This document shows positions 8,216 to 17,649 of a DNA stretch of 59,883 nucleotides, in pieces. The translations under genes and the position numbers were made by a program. The notes beneath the pieces are model-generated. The model was not told where the DNA came from, ran no database searches, and worked only from the letters and a program-made list of their open reading frames with translations. The stretch is from Marinitoga litoralis (lineage in GTDB: Bacteria; Thermotogota; Thermotogae; Petrotogales; Petrotogaceae): contig NZ_JAFBDI010000011.1 in NCBI RefSeq assembly GCF_016908145.1, positions 1-59,883 of the forward strand, given 5' to 3'. Every line of letters starts with the position of its first letter. Within the stretch, counting starts at the first letter, position 1.

Positions 8216-10330
8216 TTAAATAGATATATTTCCATCAGCAGAAATAGGAATTTCTTGAATTATTTCATTATATGATATAACATTTACATTTGGAATATTA
8301 GATAATAACCATCTTGAAAAATAAAAACGTAACGGAGAACTACATAAAATTACCGGATTGTAATTTTTCATAATTTGATTTTCTAAAGCTTTGCTAATAT
8401 TATTTAATAATTTTTCAGATAATTGTGGAGATAAAGCCAAAGTATAATTACCTCCATATTCGATAGTATAATTATTTAAAGTATTTTCTGTATTTTTATC
8501 TAAAATAATTAAATGTAATACACCATCAGCTGATTTCATGCTTTCACATATTTGTCTAGATAATGCGCTTCTTACTCCTTCTACCAATGATACTGTATCT
8601 TTTATATCATTACTTCCTAACTCTAATAATTTTTCAAAGATAATTGGTAAATTTCTAATAGATATTCTCTCATATAATAATTCTTTCAAAACATTTCTAA
8701 TTTCAAATGTTTTGAAAATAGTTGGAGTAAGTTCATCAACTAAAGCAGTATTTTTAATTCTTAAACCGTCAATAAGCATTTCAGTCTCTTTTGAACCAAG
8801 TATTTCATGTGCATATTTTTTAATAATTTCTGATAGATGAGTAGCAAAAACACTAGGTGAATCAACTACTGTATAACCAAGACTTACTGCTTCATCTTTT
8901 TGATTTTCATCGATCCAATAAGCATCAAGATTAAAAGATGGTTCTTTTGTAAATATGCCAGGAATCTCCTCATTTGCCATTCCAGAATTTATAGCTAATA
9001 ACTTATCTGGAAATAATTCAAATCTTCCTACCTCTACACCTTTTAGCTTAATAATGTATTCATTTGCACTTAATAAAACACTATCTCTTACCCTTATAGG
9101 ACTAATAACAATACCCAATTCATATGCAATTTGTTTTCTAACCATAGTGATTCTTTCTAATAAATCTCCACCTTGTCCCGGATCTGCTAGTGGAATTAAA
9201 CCATATCCAATATCTATTTCCAAAACATCGCTTTGAATAATTTCTGAAACTTCTTCTGCAGAAGTTAAAGGAGGACCGGACGGTCTGGACGATGATTTCC
9301 CAGTTTCTGGTGGGGCAGAAGATGCTTCAAATCCTTCTGCAGGACCTGATGCTGGGATAGCCTTAGTTAAATATCCTTTTGTATTTAAATAAGCTATTGT
9401 TAGTAATCCTCCACCTAATAATAATGCTGGTAATATTGGTAAAGGAGTAACTAATCCTAAAGTTAAAATTACACCACCAGTCATATATAACACTCTTTTT
9501 TCTGAAGATAATTCTTTTAATAAGTCTGTACCTAAATTTTCATTTGAAGCAGCACGAGATACAACAATACCTGTAGCTGTAGATATTAACAATGCTGGAA
9601 TTTGTGCAACTAATCCGTCACCAACAGTAAAAAGTGTATATAGTTGTGCAGCTTCAGAAATAGAAAGTCCTTGTTGTAAAACACCTATAATTAAACCACC
9701 TAATATATTAATTAAAGTTATAATTATACCTGCAATAGCATCTCCTCTTACGAATTTTGAAGCACCGTCCATTGCGCCGTAAAAATCGGCTTCTCTTCTA
9801 ATATCTTCACGTTTTTTTCTCGCTTCTTCTTCAGTAATTATACCTGCACTCAAATCAGCATCTATACTCATTTGTTTACCAGGCATAGCATCTAAGGTAA
9901 ACCTAGCTGCAACTTCAGCAATTCTTTCAGACCCTCTAGTAATAACTACAAATTGAATTATAACTAGAATTAAAAATATTACAATACCAACAACATAATT
10001 ACCTCCCACAACAAAATCACCAAAAGCTCTAATAACTTTTCCTTGAAAATTTCTTCCCTGTAATAGAATTAATCTTGTAGAAGAAACATTTAAAGATAAT
10101 CTAAAAAGAGTAGTTACTAATAATAGAGTAGGAAAAGATGAAATTTCAAGAGCATTTCTAATATACATAGAAACTAAAAGCAATACAATGGCTAAAGAAA
10201 TATTAGCCATTTGTAAAAAATCTAATAAAAATGGTGGTATTGGTATAACCATTAATATAACAACACTAACTATTAATATAGGTATTATAATATCTGATTG
10301 CTTTAAAAATCTATTTAAAAAATCAGCCAA
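8216..10330 (-). CDS. flhA: Flagellar type III export protein FlhA
   Basis: Integral membrane component of the flagellar export gate. Eight hydrophobic segments in the N-terminal half surround the conserved cytoplasmic loop (RGSERIAEVAARFTLDAMPG, then KQMSIDADLSAG), and the C-terminal half is the cytoplasmic domain that docks chaperones and substrates. A linker rich in Ser, Pro and Gly (SSAPPETGKSSSRPSGPP) joins them. About 704 aa, normal. The frame is open to a GTG at 10339, but that GTG is inside GAGGTG; the TTG at 10330 six bases later gives MADFLNRF and is the more likely start. Confidence 0.96.
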   Translation of the reverse strand: MADFLNRFLKQSDIIIPILIVSVVILMVIPIPPFLLDFLQMANISLAIVLLLVSMYIRNALEISSFPTLLLVTTLFRLSLNVSSTRLILLQGRNFQGKVIRAFGDFVVGGNYVVGIVIFLILVIIQFVVITRGSERIAEVAARFTLDAMPGKQMSIDADLSAGIITEEEARKKREDIRREADFYGAMDGASKFVRGDAIAGIIITLINILGGLIIGVLQQGLSISEAAQLYTLFTVGDGLVAQIPALLISTATGIVVSRAASNENLGTDLLKELSSEKRVLYMTGGVILTLGLVTPLPILPALLLGGGLLTIAYLNTKGYLTKAIPASGPAEGFEASSAPPETGKSSSRPSGPPLTSAEEVSEIIQSDVLEIDIGYGLIPLADPGQGGDLLERITMVRKQIAYELGIVISPIRVRDSVLLSANEYIIKLKGVEVGRFELFPDKLLAINSGMANEEIPGIFTKEPSFNLDAYWIDENQKDEAVSLGYTVVDSPSVFATHLSEIIKKYAHEILGSKETEMLIDGLRIKNTALVDELTPTIFKTFEIRNVLKELLYERISIRNLPIIFEKLLELGSNDIKDTVSLVEGVRSALSRQICESMKSADGVLHLIILDKNTENTLNNYTIEYGGNYTLALSPQLSEKLLNNISKALENQIMKNYNPVILCSSPLRFYFSRWLLSNIPNVNVISYNEIIQEIPISADGNISI

Positions 10331-10335
10331 TAAAA

Positions 10336-11421
10336 TCACCTCGTGGTTTTCATAACAGAAGCTAGAATTTTTGCAACAATTTGATACATGTCTTCAGGAA
10401 TTTCTTCGTTAATTTCAACTCTTTCATATAATTGTCTTGCTACAGGAGGGTTTCGTAAAATTGGTACATGGTTTTCACGAGCAATTTCCCTTATTCTAAA
10501 AGCAATTTCATCATGTCCTTTAGCGACAACTATAGGAGCACTTGTTTCGTTTTCATCATATTTTATTGCAACTGCATAATGCGTAGGGTTAGTAACAACG
10601 ACAGTAGCCTTAGGAACTTCTTTCATCATATTTTGCATAACTATTTGTCTTAATCTTCTCATTCTAGCAGATTTTATTTGAGGGTCTCCTTCAATGTCTT
10701 TCATTTCTTGTTTTACTTCTTGCTTTGTCATTCTAAGGTTTTTCTTATATTCACGTCTTTGATACCAGTAATCAAATAATCCAAGTAATAACATTAAAAG
10801 ACCCAATTTGAAAAATATTTCTATAACAATAGAGTATAAAAAAGCTAACGCTGCGGATGAATCTTTATATGGTAATGATATAATATCATTCCAATGAGAC
10901 GTAATAATCGAATATGATATATATCCAACTAAAAATAATTTAATTATTGATTTTAATAATTCGAATAAAGTTTTCAAAGAAAAAATTCTTTTCAAACCTT
11001 TTAACGGATTAATTTTTCCCAAATCAAATTTTACAGATTTTGGAGCAAAAAGGAATTTTGTTTGCAACATGCCTAATATTAAACTTAAAATAGCTGCAGA
11101 TAAGAGAAAAACAGAGATGATAATAAAAAGATTTTGTTGTTGTAAAATAACACTTAACAATGCGTTCTCATCAATAAATTCCGTATCTAAAGATAAATAT
11201 CTGATAAATGCACTTTTTAAATTCTCAAATAAATAAGTTGCCATTACAAAAAAAACTGCACTTACACCTAAAAAGGAAAAAGCTGTTAATAGTTCCTTTG
11301 AAACAGGAACATTACCTTCTTCCCTAGCTTGTTGCAAACGCCTAGGAGTAGGTTCTTCAGTTTTACTTGGATCAGCAAATAATTGAAGATTTATATTAGA
11401 TTTAATAAGGAATTTATCCAT
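10336..11421 (-). CDS. flhB: Flagellar export switch protein FlhB
   Basis: FlhB sets substrate specificity of the flagellar secretion apparatus by self-cleavage. Four membrane segments are followed by a cytoplasmic domain with the autocleavage site N278-P279-T280-H281 in VVVTNPTHYAVAIKY. The 361 aa are typical. The N-terminus has the usual SKTEEPTPRRLQQAREEG stretch, preceded by an extra 20 residues that overlap the 3' end of fliR by 31 bases; an ATG with GGAG upstream supports this start. Confidence 0.96.
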   Translation of the reverse strand: MDKFLIKSNINLQLFADPSKTEEPTPRRLQQAREEGNVPVSKELLTAFSFLGVSAVFFVMATYLFENLKSAFIRYLSLDTEFIDENALLSVILQQQNLFIIISVFLLSAAILSLILGMLQTKFLFAPKSVKFDLGKINPLKGLKRIFSLKTLFELLKSIIKLFLVGYISYSIITSHWNDIISLPYKDSSAALAFLYSIVIEIFFKLGLLMLLLGLFDYWYQRREYKKNLRMTKQEVKQEMKDIEGDPQIKSARMRRLRQIVMQNMMKEVPKATVVVTNPTHYAVAIKYDENETSAPIVVAKGHDEIAFRIREIARENHVPILRNPPVARQLYERVEINEEIPEDMYQIVAKILASVMKTTR

Positions 11422-12158
11422 TTTATAATCTCCATCATATTAATATGGAATATTTCAACCCAAACTCCAATAATACTTAATAAAATTAAAGTACCTACTA
11501 AAATATTTAATGGTAGCCCAACAATAAAAACATTTATTTGAGGAATCATTCTAGATACAATACCCAAACTAACATTTACAGATAACATAAAAGCACTCAT
11601 TGGTATTGCCAATTGAGCCCCTATTTCGAAAATTTTTCCAAAAGTCGAAAGGATTTCAGGGAAAAATTGCATTTTAAAAGAAAAAATTAATGGTATTGTA
11701 TCAAATGAGTTTATTATTACTTGAAATAGCATAATATGCAATTTCATACTTAAAAATACAAATATACCAATTAAAAAAGATAATTGTCCAATAACTGGTG
11801 ATTCTTCACCACTTATTGGATCAAATACTCCAGCCATAGCAAATCCCATTTGAAAAGCGAAAAATTGTCCAGCAAATTGAATAGCAGCAACTGGAATATA
11901 TGAAATCAATCCAATTAAAACTCCTAATAAAAAATTAAGTATCATTAATGTAATTAAATAAAAAACAGGTAAATCTGGAATTGATAGATTCACTAATGGT
12001 AAAGAAATCCAAGATATAAAAACTGAGAATAATATCTTTAATGATCTAGGAATCGACCTAGATCCAATAATAGGAGCTGAAACAGTTAACCCTGCTATTC
12101 TAAAAAAAATAAATGCCCAAACCCAAAATTTTGTTTCTAAAAACAAAATTACGTCCAT
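11391..12158 (-). CDS. fliR: Flagellar export protein FliR
   Basis: Membrane component of the export gate, acting with FliP and FliQ. The 255 aa contain six hydrophobic segments and the family-typical WVWAFIFFRIAGLTVSAPII start and GSRSIPRSLKILFS region. It starts directly after the fliQ stop with no gap and overlaps flhB at the other end, so fliQ-fliR-flhB are tightly coupled. Confidence 0.95.
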   Translation of the reverse strand: MDVILFLETKFWVWAFIFFRIAGLTVSAPIIGSRSIPRSLKILFSVFISWISLPLVNLSIPDLPVFYLITLMILNFLLGVLIGLISYIPVAAIQFAGQFFAFQMGFAMAGVFDPISGEESPVIGQLSFLIGIFVFLSMKLHIMLFQVIINSFDTIPLIFSFKMQFFPEILSTFGKIFEIGAQLAIPMSAFMLSVNVSLGIVSRMIPQINVFIVGLPLNILVGTLILLSIIGVWVEIFHINMMEIIKWINSLLNLI

Positions 12159-12425
12159 TTATATCATTCCAAAAAAAGTAGTTAAAATTTGATAAGTATA
12201 ATCTATAAGCTTTTGAGCAATCCAACCAAATAATATTCCAACAACTAAAAAAGTAATAATAATCTTTGGAGCAAAAGTTAAAGTTTGCTCGTTTATGGAA
12301 GTTATTGTTTGAAATATACTTATTATTAAACCTACACCAAGACTTACTAAAAGTACAGGTGTAATGATTGTTAAAAATACAGAAATTCCATCTCTAAAAA
12401 CGTCTATAAAAACTTCTAAAGTCAT
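12159..12425 (-). CDS. fliQ: Flagellar export protein FliQ
   Basis: A small two-helix membrane protein of the export gate, 88 aa as usual. MTLEVFIDVFRDGISVFLTI opens the first helix, and TSINEQTLTFAPKI between the helices is the FliQ signature. The frame stays open about 19 codons further upstream, but AGGAGG sits before the ATG at 12425, which also shares a base with the fliP stop (TAATG). Confidence 0.95.
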   Translation of the reverse strand: MTLEVFIDVFRDGISVFLTIITPVLLVSLGVGLIISIFQTITSINEQTLTFAPKIIITFLVVGILFGWIAQKLIDYTYQILTTFFGMI

Positions 12426-13204
12426 TATAATCCTCCTGAAATTTGGAAACTTCTTATTAATCCACCAATTAAAAGATCCCAACCATTCACAAGAATAATA
12501 AGTAGTAATTTAAATGGCATTGATATCATAACAGGCGGAATCATCATCATACCCATTGATAATAATATACTAGCAACAACCATATCAACTATTATAAATG
12601 GTATATATATTAATACCCCCATTTTAAATGAAATTTCCAATTCGCTCAAAGCAAATGCGGGAATAAGAATTTCTGGTGGAGTATCATTTATATTATTTAT
12701 TTCACGTTTTACACTTGATGCGAGCATAAAAATATTATCTTGATTTTTATGAGCTACTATTTCGCTAATCATAAATCTTTTTATAGGATTCCAGGTATTT
12801 TCAAACATTTGTGTATAGGAAATTTTTTCTTCTGTATAAGGTATTATAGCATTTTGATAAATATCGTTAAAAACGGGAGACATTATCAAAAAAGTTAGTA
12901 TTAAAGATATACCTATTAAAACTTGATTTGGAGGAGCTTGCCGACTTCCTAATGCTGTTCTTAAAAAGGATAGCACAATTACAATTCTCATAAAAGAAGT
13001 AAACATCATAATAAAAGATGGTGCTAAAGATAATACTGCTATTAATAGCAAAATTTCTAAAGTTGGTATTAAAGTATCAGGGCTAGGTATGTCTCCACCA
13101 ATATTAATTGATATTTCAGGTATTGGTACAGGTTCTTGCGCTGATATAGTTGTGAATAAAAATAAAGAAATCATTATTAAAATTATTATTTTATTCAATT
13201 TCAT
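12425..13204 (-). CDS. fliP: Flagellar export protein FliP
   Basis: Core subunit of the flagellar export gate. It has a cleavable signal peptide (IIILIMISLFLFTTISA) and then four membrane segments with the signatures FTSFMRIVIVLSFLRTALG and PFIIVDMVVASILLSMGMMM. 259 aa, normal length. A TTG directly before the ATG also lies in frame; I use the ATG. It overlaps the 3' end of fliO by a few codons. Confidence 0.96.
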   Translation of the reverse strand: MKLNKIIILIMISLFLFTTISAQEPVPIPEISINIGGDIPSPDTLIPTLEILLLIAVLSLAPSFIMMFTSFMRIVIVLSFLRTALGSRQAPPNQVLIGISLILTFLIMSPVFNDIYQNAIIPYTEEKISYTQMFENTWNPIKRFMISEIVAHKNQDNIFMLASSVKREINNINDTPPEILIPAFALSELEISFKMGVLIYIPFIIVDMVVASILLSMGMMMIPPVMISMPFKLLLIILVNGWDLLIGGLIRSFQISGGL

Positions 13205-13574
13205 CAATATTCTTCTCCCTTTTTAAAGCTCCAATAAATGTATCAAAAAATTCTTTCTTTCCCTTCAATAGTTCAGAAAGATCATCATAATCTATTTTAT
13301 CTAAAAAAGAAATTGAATTATTATTCGTTAGAACTAAATAATAATTATCAAGAACTTTAATTATATTTAAAGTTAAATTTCTGTCTATATAAAACTTTTT
13401 AACTATTCTCACAGAAGCAGTATTTAAAATTCCTTTATTGATTAACTTTTTTTGAATAAAAAGAAGCAAAATTATAAAAAGAATGAAGAAAATTAATAAA
13501 ATAAAAGCCCATATAGTCCAACTAGTTAAAAAATTAGTTTGAGTTGATGATAAAGTAGGGGGCGTAAAAATCAC
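13191..13574 (-). CDS. fliO: FliO-like flagellar biosynthesis protein
   Basis: A 127-aa single-pass protein: a membrane helix (WTIWAFILLIFFILFIILLL) then a small beta-rich cytoplasmic domain (SVRIVKKFYIDRNLTLNIIK) typical of FliO/FliZ, which helps assemble FliP. Position directly before fliP supports this. The only canonical start is GTG at 13574, which overlaps the cheY stop (GTGA) and lies inside the Shine-Dalgarno-like GGGGGTG. An in-frame stop lies just upstream, so the N-terminus cannot begin earlier. Confidence 0.82.
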   Translation of the reverse strand: MIFTPPTLSSTQTNFLTSWTIWAFILLIFFILFIILLLFIQKKLINKGILNTASVRIVKKFYIDRNLTLNIIKVLDNYYLVLTNNNSISFLDKIDYDDLSELLKGKKEFFDTFIGALKREKNIDEIE

Positions 13575-13936
13575 CCCCTAGATACTTTTTGTATAGCCTC
13601 TATAACTCTATTTGCTTGGAAAGGCTTAACTATAAAATCTTTTGCTCCAGCTTGAATAGCTTCAATAACCATTGCTTGTTGTCCCATAGCGCTACATACA
13701 ATAACCTTTGCAGCAGGATCAATTTTTTTAATTTCTTTTATAGCTTGAATTCCATCCATTACAGGCATAGTTATATCCATTGTAACAATATCAGGTTTTA
13801 ATTCTTGATATTTTTGAACAGCCTCTTCACCATTACCAGCTTCGCCAACAACTTCCATTCCAGCTTTTGTTACTATATCTTTTAATAACATTCTCATGAA
13901 AGCAGCGTCATCAACTATTAAAACTTTAATCGCCAT
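13571..13936 (-). CDS. cheY: Chemotaxis response regulator CheY
   Basis: Single receiver domain, 121 aa, that carries the signal from CheA to the flagellar motor. Acidic pocket Asp9/Asp10, phosphoacceptor Asp54 in DIVTMDITMP, Ser/Thr switch in VCSAMGQQ and conserved Lys in FIVKPF are all present. It looks almost the same as the Thermotoga CheY. A frame extension to 13951 exists but GGAGGTG lies before the ATG at 13936. It is encoded with its kinase (CheA), coupling protein (CheW) and phosphatase (CheC). Confidence 0.97.
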   Translation of the reverse strand: MAIKVLIVDDAAFMRMLLKDIVTKAGMEVVGEAGNGEEAVQKYQELKPDIVTMDITMPVMDGIQAIKEIKKIDPAAKVIVCSAMGQQAMVIEAIQAGAKDFIVKPFQANRVIEAIQKVSRG

Positions 13937-13957
13937 TAAAAGCACCTCCAATATATA

Positions 13958-14383
13958 TTATATTTCTATTGTTTCAAATAATTTTTCTAAATTTAAATAA
14001 ACAATAAGCCTATTATCTATTTTTAATATACCATTAGATATTCCAATGAATTTACTATTTTTAGAAGGAAGAATATCTAATTGTTCATCATTAAAAGATA
14101 TTACATTATTAACCTTATTAACTAAAATGCCAACTTCTTCTTTATCTATTTTTAAAATAATTATACTATCAAAGACAATTTCATTTGTAGAATCTAAATT
14201 TAATATTTTAAACAAGTTAAATACAGGTACAATTCTCCCTCTTAAATTCACAACACCTTCGATGAAATCTTTGGTATTTGGTATTGGAGTTATTTCTTCT
14301 TTCTCAATAACCATTTCTACAAAATCAACATCAATACCAAATTCTTGTTCTGAAATTTCAAAAGATATAATTTCTTTTTGCAT
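13958..14383 (-). CDS. cheW: Chemotaxis coupling protein CheW
   Basis: CheW links receptors to CheA. A single CheW domain of 141 aa: EIISFEISEQEFGIDVDFV at the start, then PNTKDFIEGVVNLRGRIVPV, the typical region of the second subdomain. It follows cheA by nine bases with a good GAGGTG ribosome binding site. Confidence 0.95.
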   Translation of the reverse strand: MQKEIISFEISEQEFGIDVDFVEMVIEKEEITPIPNTKDFIEGVVNLRGRIVPVFNLFKILNLDSTNEIVFDSIIILKIDKEEVGILVNKVNNVISFNDEQLDILPSKNSKFIGISNGILKIDNRLIVYLNLEKLFETIEI

Positions 14384-14392
14384 AATATCACC

Positions 14393-16411
14393 TCATCCTA
14401 ATTCGTTTAGATAAGTAACATCCAAAATTAAAGCTATTCTACCATCTCCTAAAATCGAACCACCGCTAAATTCTTTAACATTATTTAAATACTTTCCTAA
14501 AGATTTTATAACGATATCATCTTGACCTAAAAGGTTATCAACAACTACACCAATCTTTTTATTAGCTGTTTTTACAATAACAACTTTTTCAGAACTTTCA
14601 TTTTCATTTTGAGGCATATGGAATAATTCTCTTAGCCTAATTAAAGGAATAACTTCTCCTCTTAAAACAAATACTTCATTTCCTTGTACGATTTTTATAT
14701 CTCCATCAGTGATTTTTTGAGTTGTATCTATATTAGCAATAGGTATTGCATATACATACTTATCAACTGTAATTAAAAGAACCTGAATTATAGAAAGAGT
14801 AAGAGGTAATCTAATAATTATTTTAGTACCTATATCTTTTTTTGAAGAAATTGATACAGAACCATTTAATGATTCAACAACAGTTTTTACTACATCCATT
14901 CCTACCCCACGTCCTGATAAATCTGTTGCTTCTTTTTTTGTTGAAAAACCTGGTAAAAAAATGAATGAAAATACTTCTTCGTCGCTCATTGTTGAAATAA
15001 CTGAAGGATCTACCAATCCTTTTTCAATAGCTTTATTAGCAATTATATCTCTATCTAAACCCTTTCCATCATCTTCGACACTAATAACAACACCATCGCC
15101 TTCATGCCATGCAGATAATTTAATAGTTCCAATTTTAGGTTTTCCTTTTTTTATTCTTTCTTCAACTGGTTCTATACCGTGATCAATGGAATTTCTAATT
15201 AAATGAATTAAAGGATCACCAATTTCATCAACAACTGTTCTATCTAATTCAGTATCTTCACCTTCAATAATTAAATTTACTTCTTTATTTAATTTTTTTG
15301 CAGTATCTCTAACAACTCTAGGGAATCTATTAAATACAAAAGCTATAGGGATCATTCTAATTTTCATAACTATATTTTGTAGATCCAAAGTTATTCTACT
15401 TAAATTTGCTAAACTTTCATCAACATCTTTTATTTCGTATTTTCTTAATGTCTCAGTAATTCTACTTCTTGAAATAACTAATTCTGCCATTAAATTCATT
15501 AATTGATCTAACTTTTCAATATCAACTCTAACAGATTGGAGTTGAATTTTTTTATGGGATTTATTATCTTCGTTATTTTCGATATCATTTTGTTTTCCAT
15601 TATTAGTATTCATAATTTGATCATCATTTTTATCAAAATCAAAAATTTCAAATTCATTTACAGCAACACTTTCAATTTCAGATATACTTAAAATAGATTC
15701 TCTAATTTTTTCGGCTTCAATACCAATTATTACACCTAAATCAAAATCTAAATCAAATTTTTCATCTTCAATATCTTGAGAAGAAGGATTGGTATATACA
15801 ACTTCACCACCAAGGTCATTTATCTTATGCAAAACCATAAATGCTCTTGCAGCTTTTAACTGAACATCTTTATTGAATTTAATATTAATCAAATAAAAAT
15901 TTAAATTTTTTTCTTTAGCTATATTGTATAAATTCCTTAAAGAATCTCTGGTAATATCATCTAAGTGAGATAATCTATCAGATGAATTTACTTCTTTTTC
16001 ATCTAAGTTATTTTTGGCTTCGGTTTTTTCACTTTTAATATTTTCTAAAATTGATATTAATTTGTCTAATGAAGAAATATCACCTTTTCCGCCATTAGAA
16101 ATATCGGCAATACTTTCTGTTAAAGTATCTAATGTCTTAAAAAGAAGGTCAATTAGATTTGAATCAACTGTGGTTTCGCCCTTCCTAATTTTATCCAAAA
16201 TACTTTCCATCTTATGAGTTAACTTAGCAATTTTGTCAAATCCCATAGTACCAGCCATACCTTTAAATGTGTGCATAACTCTAAAAATTTCATTAACTTT
16301 TTCCAAATTTTCTGGATTGTTTTCTAAATCCAATAATTCTTCATTCAATCGTTGCAAGTTTTCATTTGCTTCTTCAATAAAAACATTTAAATAAAGGTCC
16401 ATTTCGCCCAT
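14393..16411 (-). CDS. cheA: Chemotaxis histidine kinase CheA
   Basis: Receptor-controlled kinase for CheY. Domains in order: P1 phosphotransfer (His47 in [12 protein letters not shown]), P2 response-regulator docking (about 145-250), an Asn/Asp-rich linker, P3 dimerisation helices (about 285-350), P4 ATPase with N box [15 protein letters not shown]1 VEDDGKGLD and G2 [10 protein letters not shown], and P5 CheW-like domain to the end. 672 aa, normal. Clear AGGAGG before the ATG. First chemotaxis gene of the operon, 26 bases after cinA. Confidence 0.97.
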   Translation of the reverse strand: MGEMDLYLNVFIEEANENLQRLNEELLDLENNPENLEKVNEIFRVMHTFKGMAGTMGFDKIAKLTHKMESILDKIRKGETTVDSNLIDLLFKTLDTLTESIADISNGGKGDISSLDKLISILENIKSEKTEAKNNLDEKEVNSSDRLSHLDDITRDSLRNLYNIAKEKNLNFYLINIKFNKDVQLKAARAFMVLHKINDLGGEVVYTNPSSQDIEDEKFDLDFDLGVIIGIEAEKIRESILSISEIESVAVNEFEIFDFDKNDDQIMNTNNGKQNDIENNEDNKSHKKIQLQSVRVDIEKLDQLMNLMAELVISRSRITETLRKYEIKDVDESLANLSRITLDLQNIVMKIRMIPIAFVFNRFPRVVRDTAKKLNKEVNLIIEGEDTELDRTVVDEIGDPLIHLIRNSIDHGIEPVEERIKKGKPKIGTIKLSAWHEGDGVVISVEDDGKGLDRDIIANKAIEKGLVDPSVISTMSDEEVFSFIFLPGFSTKKEATDLSGRGVGMDVVKTVVESLNGSVSISSKKDIGTKIIIRLPLTLSIIQVLLITVDKYVYAIPIANIDTTQKITDGDIKIVQGNEVFVLRGEVIPLIRLRELFHMPQNENESSEKVVIVKTANKKIGVVVDNLLGQDDIVIKSLGKYLNNVKEFSGGSILGDGRIALILDVTYLNELG

Positions 16412-16437
16412 AATAATACCTCCTATAAATCATTTAT

Positions 16438-17634
16438 TCAGTAAAATATTTTTAATAATCGTATCAATGAATAATAAGCAGCTTTTTCTCTTATTAAATT
16501 TCTGTTTCCGGAAAATATTTTTTTTTCTACTATTATTTTATCATAATTTTTATAAAAAAAAGCAAAAAATATAGTTCCCACAGGTTTTTCTTTTGTACCG
16601 CCGTCAGGTCCTGCGATTCCGCTTATAGCAATAGAAAAATTAGTGTTATATAATAAAGAACCATTTTTTGCCATTATTTTTACTGTTTCTTCACTTACAG
16701 CTCCATATTTTTCTAATATAGAAATATCGACATTAAGTAATATGTTTTTTATTTCATTTGAATAAGCTATTATACCGCCTTTATATATTTTGGAAGAACC
16801 AGGAATATCTGTAATTAATTTTCCAACGAGTCCGCCAGTACAAGATTCAAATGTTGATATGGATAAATTTTCTTTTGACAGCTTTTTTACTAGAAAATGT
16901 ATTGGATTATTAGGTATAATATAATCTTTGTATTTATCATTTATATATTCTACAATATTATTTATTTTATTTAGACTATCTTTAAAAATAATAGATGGAC
17001 CTATTGGAATTTCTATTTTTGTAGAATAATTTATATTTGATAATTTTTCTTCCAATCCTTCCATTAATTTGGATTCGGTTATATTATAAAATTGTATTTT
17101 TTTTATATTAGGTTTGTTTAAATTGAATTTATTAAAAATATAAATATTGTCTTCTATAATTTTTAATGCTTCATTTGGAGGTCCGGGTAATAATATATAA
17201 TGTTTATTATTTTTATTAATATACATACCTGGAGCGCTTCCATATTTATTTTCTAGAATAGTTGCACCTTCAATTACATAAGCTTGTTTTTTTATAATAT
17301 TATTCATGACAAAATTATATTTCCTATATCTATCTAAAATATTATTATAAATATTTTCGTTGAAAATTAATTTTTCATTCAAAAAATTAGCAACAGATTC
17401 TCTAGTAATATCATCTTGAGTTGAACCAAGTCCCCCGGTAATAATGATCATATCATTATTATTAGATAAAAATACTAAGGAAGATATTATATCTTCTTTA
17501 TTATCTCTAACATTTATATGTTTTGTAACTTCAAACCCTAAAGAATATAGAAAATTAGAAATTTCTTTAGCTGTTATGTTGTATATGCTGCCCTCAATTA
17601 ATTCGTCTCCTGTACTTAAAATAGCTACTTTAAT
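16438..17634 (-). CDS. cinA: CinA family protein with ATT start
   Basis: CinA/nicotinamide-nucleotide amidase family: N-terminal molybdopterin-binding-like domain and C-terminal amidase domain (STFESCTGGLVGKLITDIPG; SIAISGIAGPDGG). The first ATG in frame is at 17451 (MIIITGGLGST), in the middle of the N-terminal domain. Upstream the same frame stays open and encodes the missing family N-terminus (KVAILSTGDELIEG and on), but contains no ATG, GTG or TTG before the TGA that closes the frame. The reading starts best at the ATT at 17634-17632, five bases after GAGGTG, giving 398 aa, the normal CinA length. So an ATT start is proposed. It lies between glgX and cheA in the operon; C-terminal deamidation of NMN in pyridine nucleotide salvage is the known role of the family. 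Confidence 0.9.
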   Translation of the reverse strand: MKVAILSTGDELIEGSIYNITAKEISNFLYSLGFEVTKHINVRDNKEDIISSLVFLSNNNDMIIITGGLGSTQDDITRESVANFLNEKLIFNENIYNNILDRYRKYNFVMNNIIKKQAYVIEGATILENKYGSAPGMYINKNNKHYILLPGPPNEALKIIEDNIYIFNKFNLNKPNIKKIQFYNITESKLMEGLEEKLSNINYSTKIEIPIGPSIIFKDSLNKINNIVEYINDKYKDYIIPNNPIHFLVKKLSKENLSISTFESCTGGLVGKLITDIPGSSKIYKGGIIAYSNEIKNILLNVDISILEKYGAVSEETVKIMAKNGSLLYNTNFSIAISGIAGPDGGTKEKPVGTIFFAFFYKNYDKIIVEKKIFSGNRNLIREKAAYYSLIRLLKIFY

Positions 17635-17649
17635 ATTATCACCTCAAGA

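Noticed and set aside
16438-17451. cinA as an N-terminally truncated gene beginning at the first ATG
   Set aside because: The upstream frame encodes the missing conserved residues without interruption, so a non-canonical start explains the data better than a truncation.
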